Source of the DNA: Methylovulum sp.
Lineage (GTDB): Bacteria > Pseudomonadota > Gammaproteobacteria > Methylococcales > Methylomonadaceae
Assembly (NCBI GenBank): GCA_004299465.1
Contig: SCST01000774.1
Location: 1-5,893, forward strand
Direction: 5' to 3'
Length of the DNA: 5,893 nt
The notes under the pieces are model-generated. The model did not search any database and was not told where the DNA came from. It saw only the letters and a list, made by a program, of their open reading frames with translations. Below, piece by piece: positions 5,206 through 5,893 of the stretch (position 1 is the stretch's first letter; each line of letters begins with the position of its first letter). The position numbers were made by a program, and so were the translations under genes.

Positions 5206-5868
5206 ATGACGCGAAGCCTCCCAAAAGATTTATACAGAAAAGAAGCATTAGAGAAATTTTTACACTTATGCCATAAAAGGGTTTATCCGGCGAAGGCCAG
5301 TATTTTCAAACCCGGCGATAACGGCGACAAGCTTTATTTCATCATTGACGGCTCGGTCAGCGTGAGTGCCGAAGATGGCGATGGAAAGCAGGAGTTGATG
5401 CTGGCTTACTTGAATAAAAATGAATTTATCGGTGAAGTCGGTGTTTTTAATGACATCGAAGAAACCCGGCAAGTGACGGTTAAAACACGTAGCGAATGTC
5501 ACTTGGCCGAAATAAGCTATGAACGTTTTCGGCAGGCGCTGAAGGATGAATTGCTGGAATATGCGCCGGACCTGCTTTATTTGATAGGTTACCAGTTATC
5601 GGCGCGTCTTTTGATTACCAGCCGTAAATTCAGCGACCTGGCTTTCATGGATGTGGAAGGGCGGATTGCCCGCATCTTGCTCGATCTTTGTAAGGAACCC
5701 GATGCGATAACGCACCCTGACGGTATGCAGTTGCATATTTCCCGGCAGGAAATCGGCCGGCTTGTCGGGTGCTCGAGAGAAATGGCAGGCCGTGTTATCA
5801 AAGAGCTGGAAAATAAAAAACTGATTACCGCGCACGGCAAAACCATAGTGGTATTCGGGACCCGGTAA
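5206..5868 (+). CDS. CRP/FNR-family transcriptional regulator, Vfr/Clp-like
   Basis: A 220-aa CRP-type activator/repressor. Residues about 15-115 form the cyclic-nucleotide-binding beta-roll (PGDNGDKLYFIIDGSVSV, then FIGEVGVF with Gly76-Glu77). Residues about 118-148 are the dimer helix with Thr138-Ser139, the counterparts of CRP Thr127-Ser128. The C-terminal winged helix contains SRQEIGRLVGCSREMAGRV; Arg191, Glu192 and Arg196 match the CRP DNA-reading residues Arg180, Glu181 and Arg185, so a TGTGA-type half-site is expected. The end, GKTIVVFGTR, is as in CRP and Vfr. In the ligand cassette the sequence is TRQVTVKTR: Arg88 is kept (CRP Arg82), but the Ser83 position is Gln89. This cassette looks more like Xanthomonas Clp (TREVILRTR) than CRP, so the effector (cAMP, c-di-GMP or none) cannot be assumed. 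ATG 5206 is the only reasonable start. The gene is divergent from the osmC-like/speD operon, matching vfr synteny. Confidence 0.93.
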   Translation: MTRSLPKDLYRKEALEKFLHLCHKRVYPAKASIFKPGDNGDKLYFIIDGSVSVSAEDGDGKQELMLAYLNKNEFIGEVGVFNDIEETRQVTVKTRSECHLAEISYERFRQALKDELLEYAPDLLYLIGYQLSARLLITSRKFSDLAFMDVEGRIARILLDLCKEPDAITHPDGMQLHISRQEIGRLVGCSREMAGRVIKELENKKLITAHGKTIVVFGTR

Positions 5869-5893
5869 TACGCACTATTTACCGCGGTTTTGC

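Noticed and set aside
5589..5846. Minus-strand open frames within the CRP-family gene
   Set aside because: They are complementary-strand shadows of a strongly supported regulator gene; no start signals or domains are visible.
1..5893. CRISPR array, tRNA or rRNA genes, riboswitch
   Set aside because: No regularly spaced direct repeats, cloverleaf-like segments or rRNA-like conserved blocks were seen; the gaps are short and are described above.

Overview
The window looks like a chromosomal segment of a gammaproteobacterium. The strongest clue is the right-hand block, where speD and an OsmC/YhfA-family gene run divergently from a CRP-family regulator. As I recall, Pseudomonas has the same arrangement around vfr. 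The proteins resemble Gammaproteobacteria (E. coli SpeD, YhfA and ThyA; Xanthomonas Clp and Pseudomonas Vfr). A Chlamydia-type pyrophosphatase, an orphan GlcF-like protein, a Uma2-family fragment and a GC-rich palindromic intergenic element would fit a methanotroph of the Methylococcales. That narrower placement is inference from general impression only.

Layout. Positions 3-269 hold the 3' end of a Uma2-family (DUF820) gene that begins outside the window. A 108 bp gap leads to thyA (378-1211, thymidylate synthase), which is followed at once by a small terminator-like hairpin. Next comes a tightly packed plus-strand group: a family I inorganic pyrophosphatase (1263-1901), a four-helix membrane protein of unknown function (1928-2452), and a GlcF-like iron-sulfur protein (2439-3656) whose GTG start lies inside the membrane-protein gene. 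The convergent gap 3657-3842 carries a 12-bp-stem hairpin and then a nested palindromic element of about 127 bp with imperfect terminal inverted repeats. On the minus strand lie speD (3843-4652, S-adenosylmethionine decarboxylase proenzyme, TTG start) and, upstream of it, the osmC-like gene (4657-5073); only 4 nt separate them. A 132 bp divergent promoter region precedes the plus-strand CRP/Vfr/Clp-family regulator (5206-5868).

How the genes work together. ThyA makes dTMP, and the pyrophosphatase removes the PPi released by biosynthesis. SpeD supplies decarboxylated AdoMet for spermidine synthesis, and its OsmC-like partner is probably a thiol peroxidase-type protein. The membrane protein and GlcF-like protein are translationally overlapped and may form a membrane-linked redox unit, but no flavin subunit (GlcD/GlcE) is visible here. 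Most of the window is ordinary housekeeping sequence, and I do not see a clearly new multi-gene system. The points most worth a second look are the effector-pocket substitution in the CRP-family regulator (Gln where CRP has Ser83 and Clp has Glu99), the nested palindromic element touching the speD stop codon, the TTG start of speD sitting on a two-codon ATG ORF, and the orphan membrane protein/GlcF pair.
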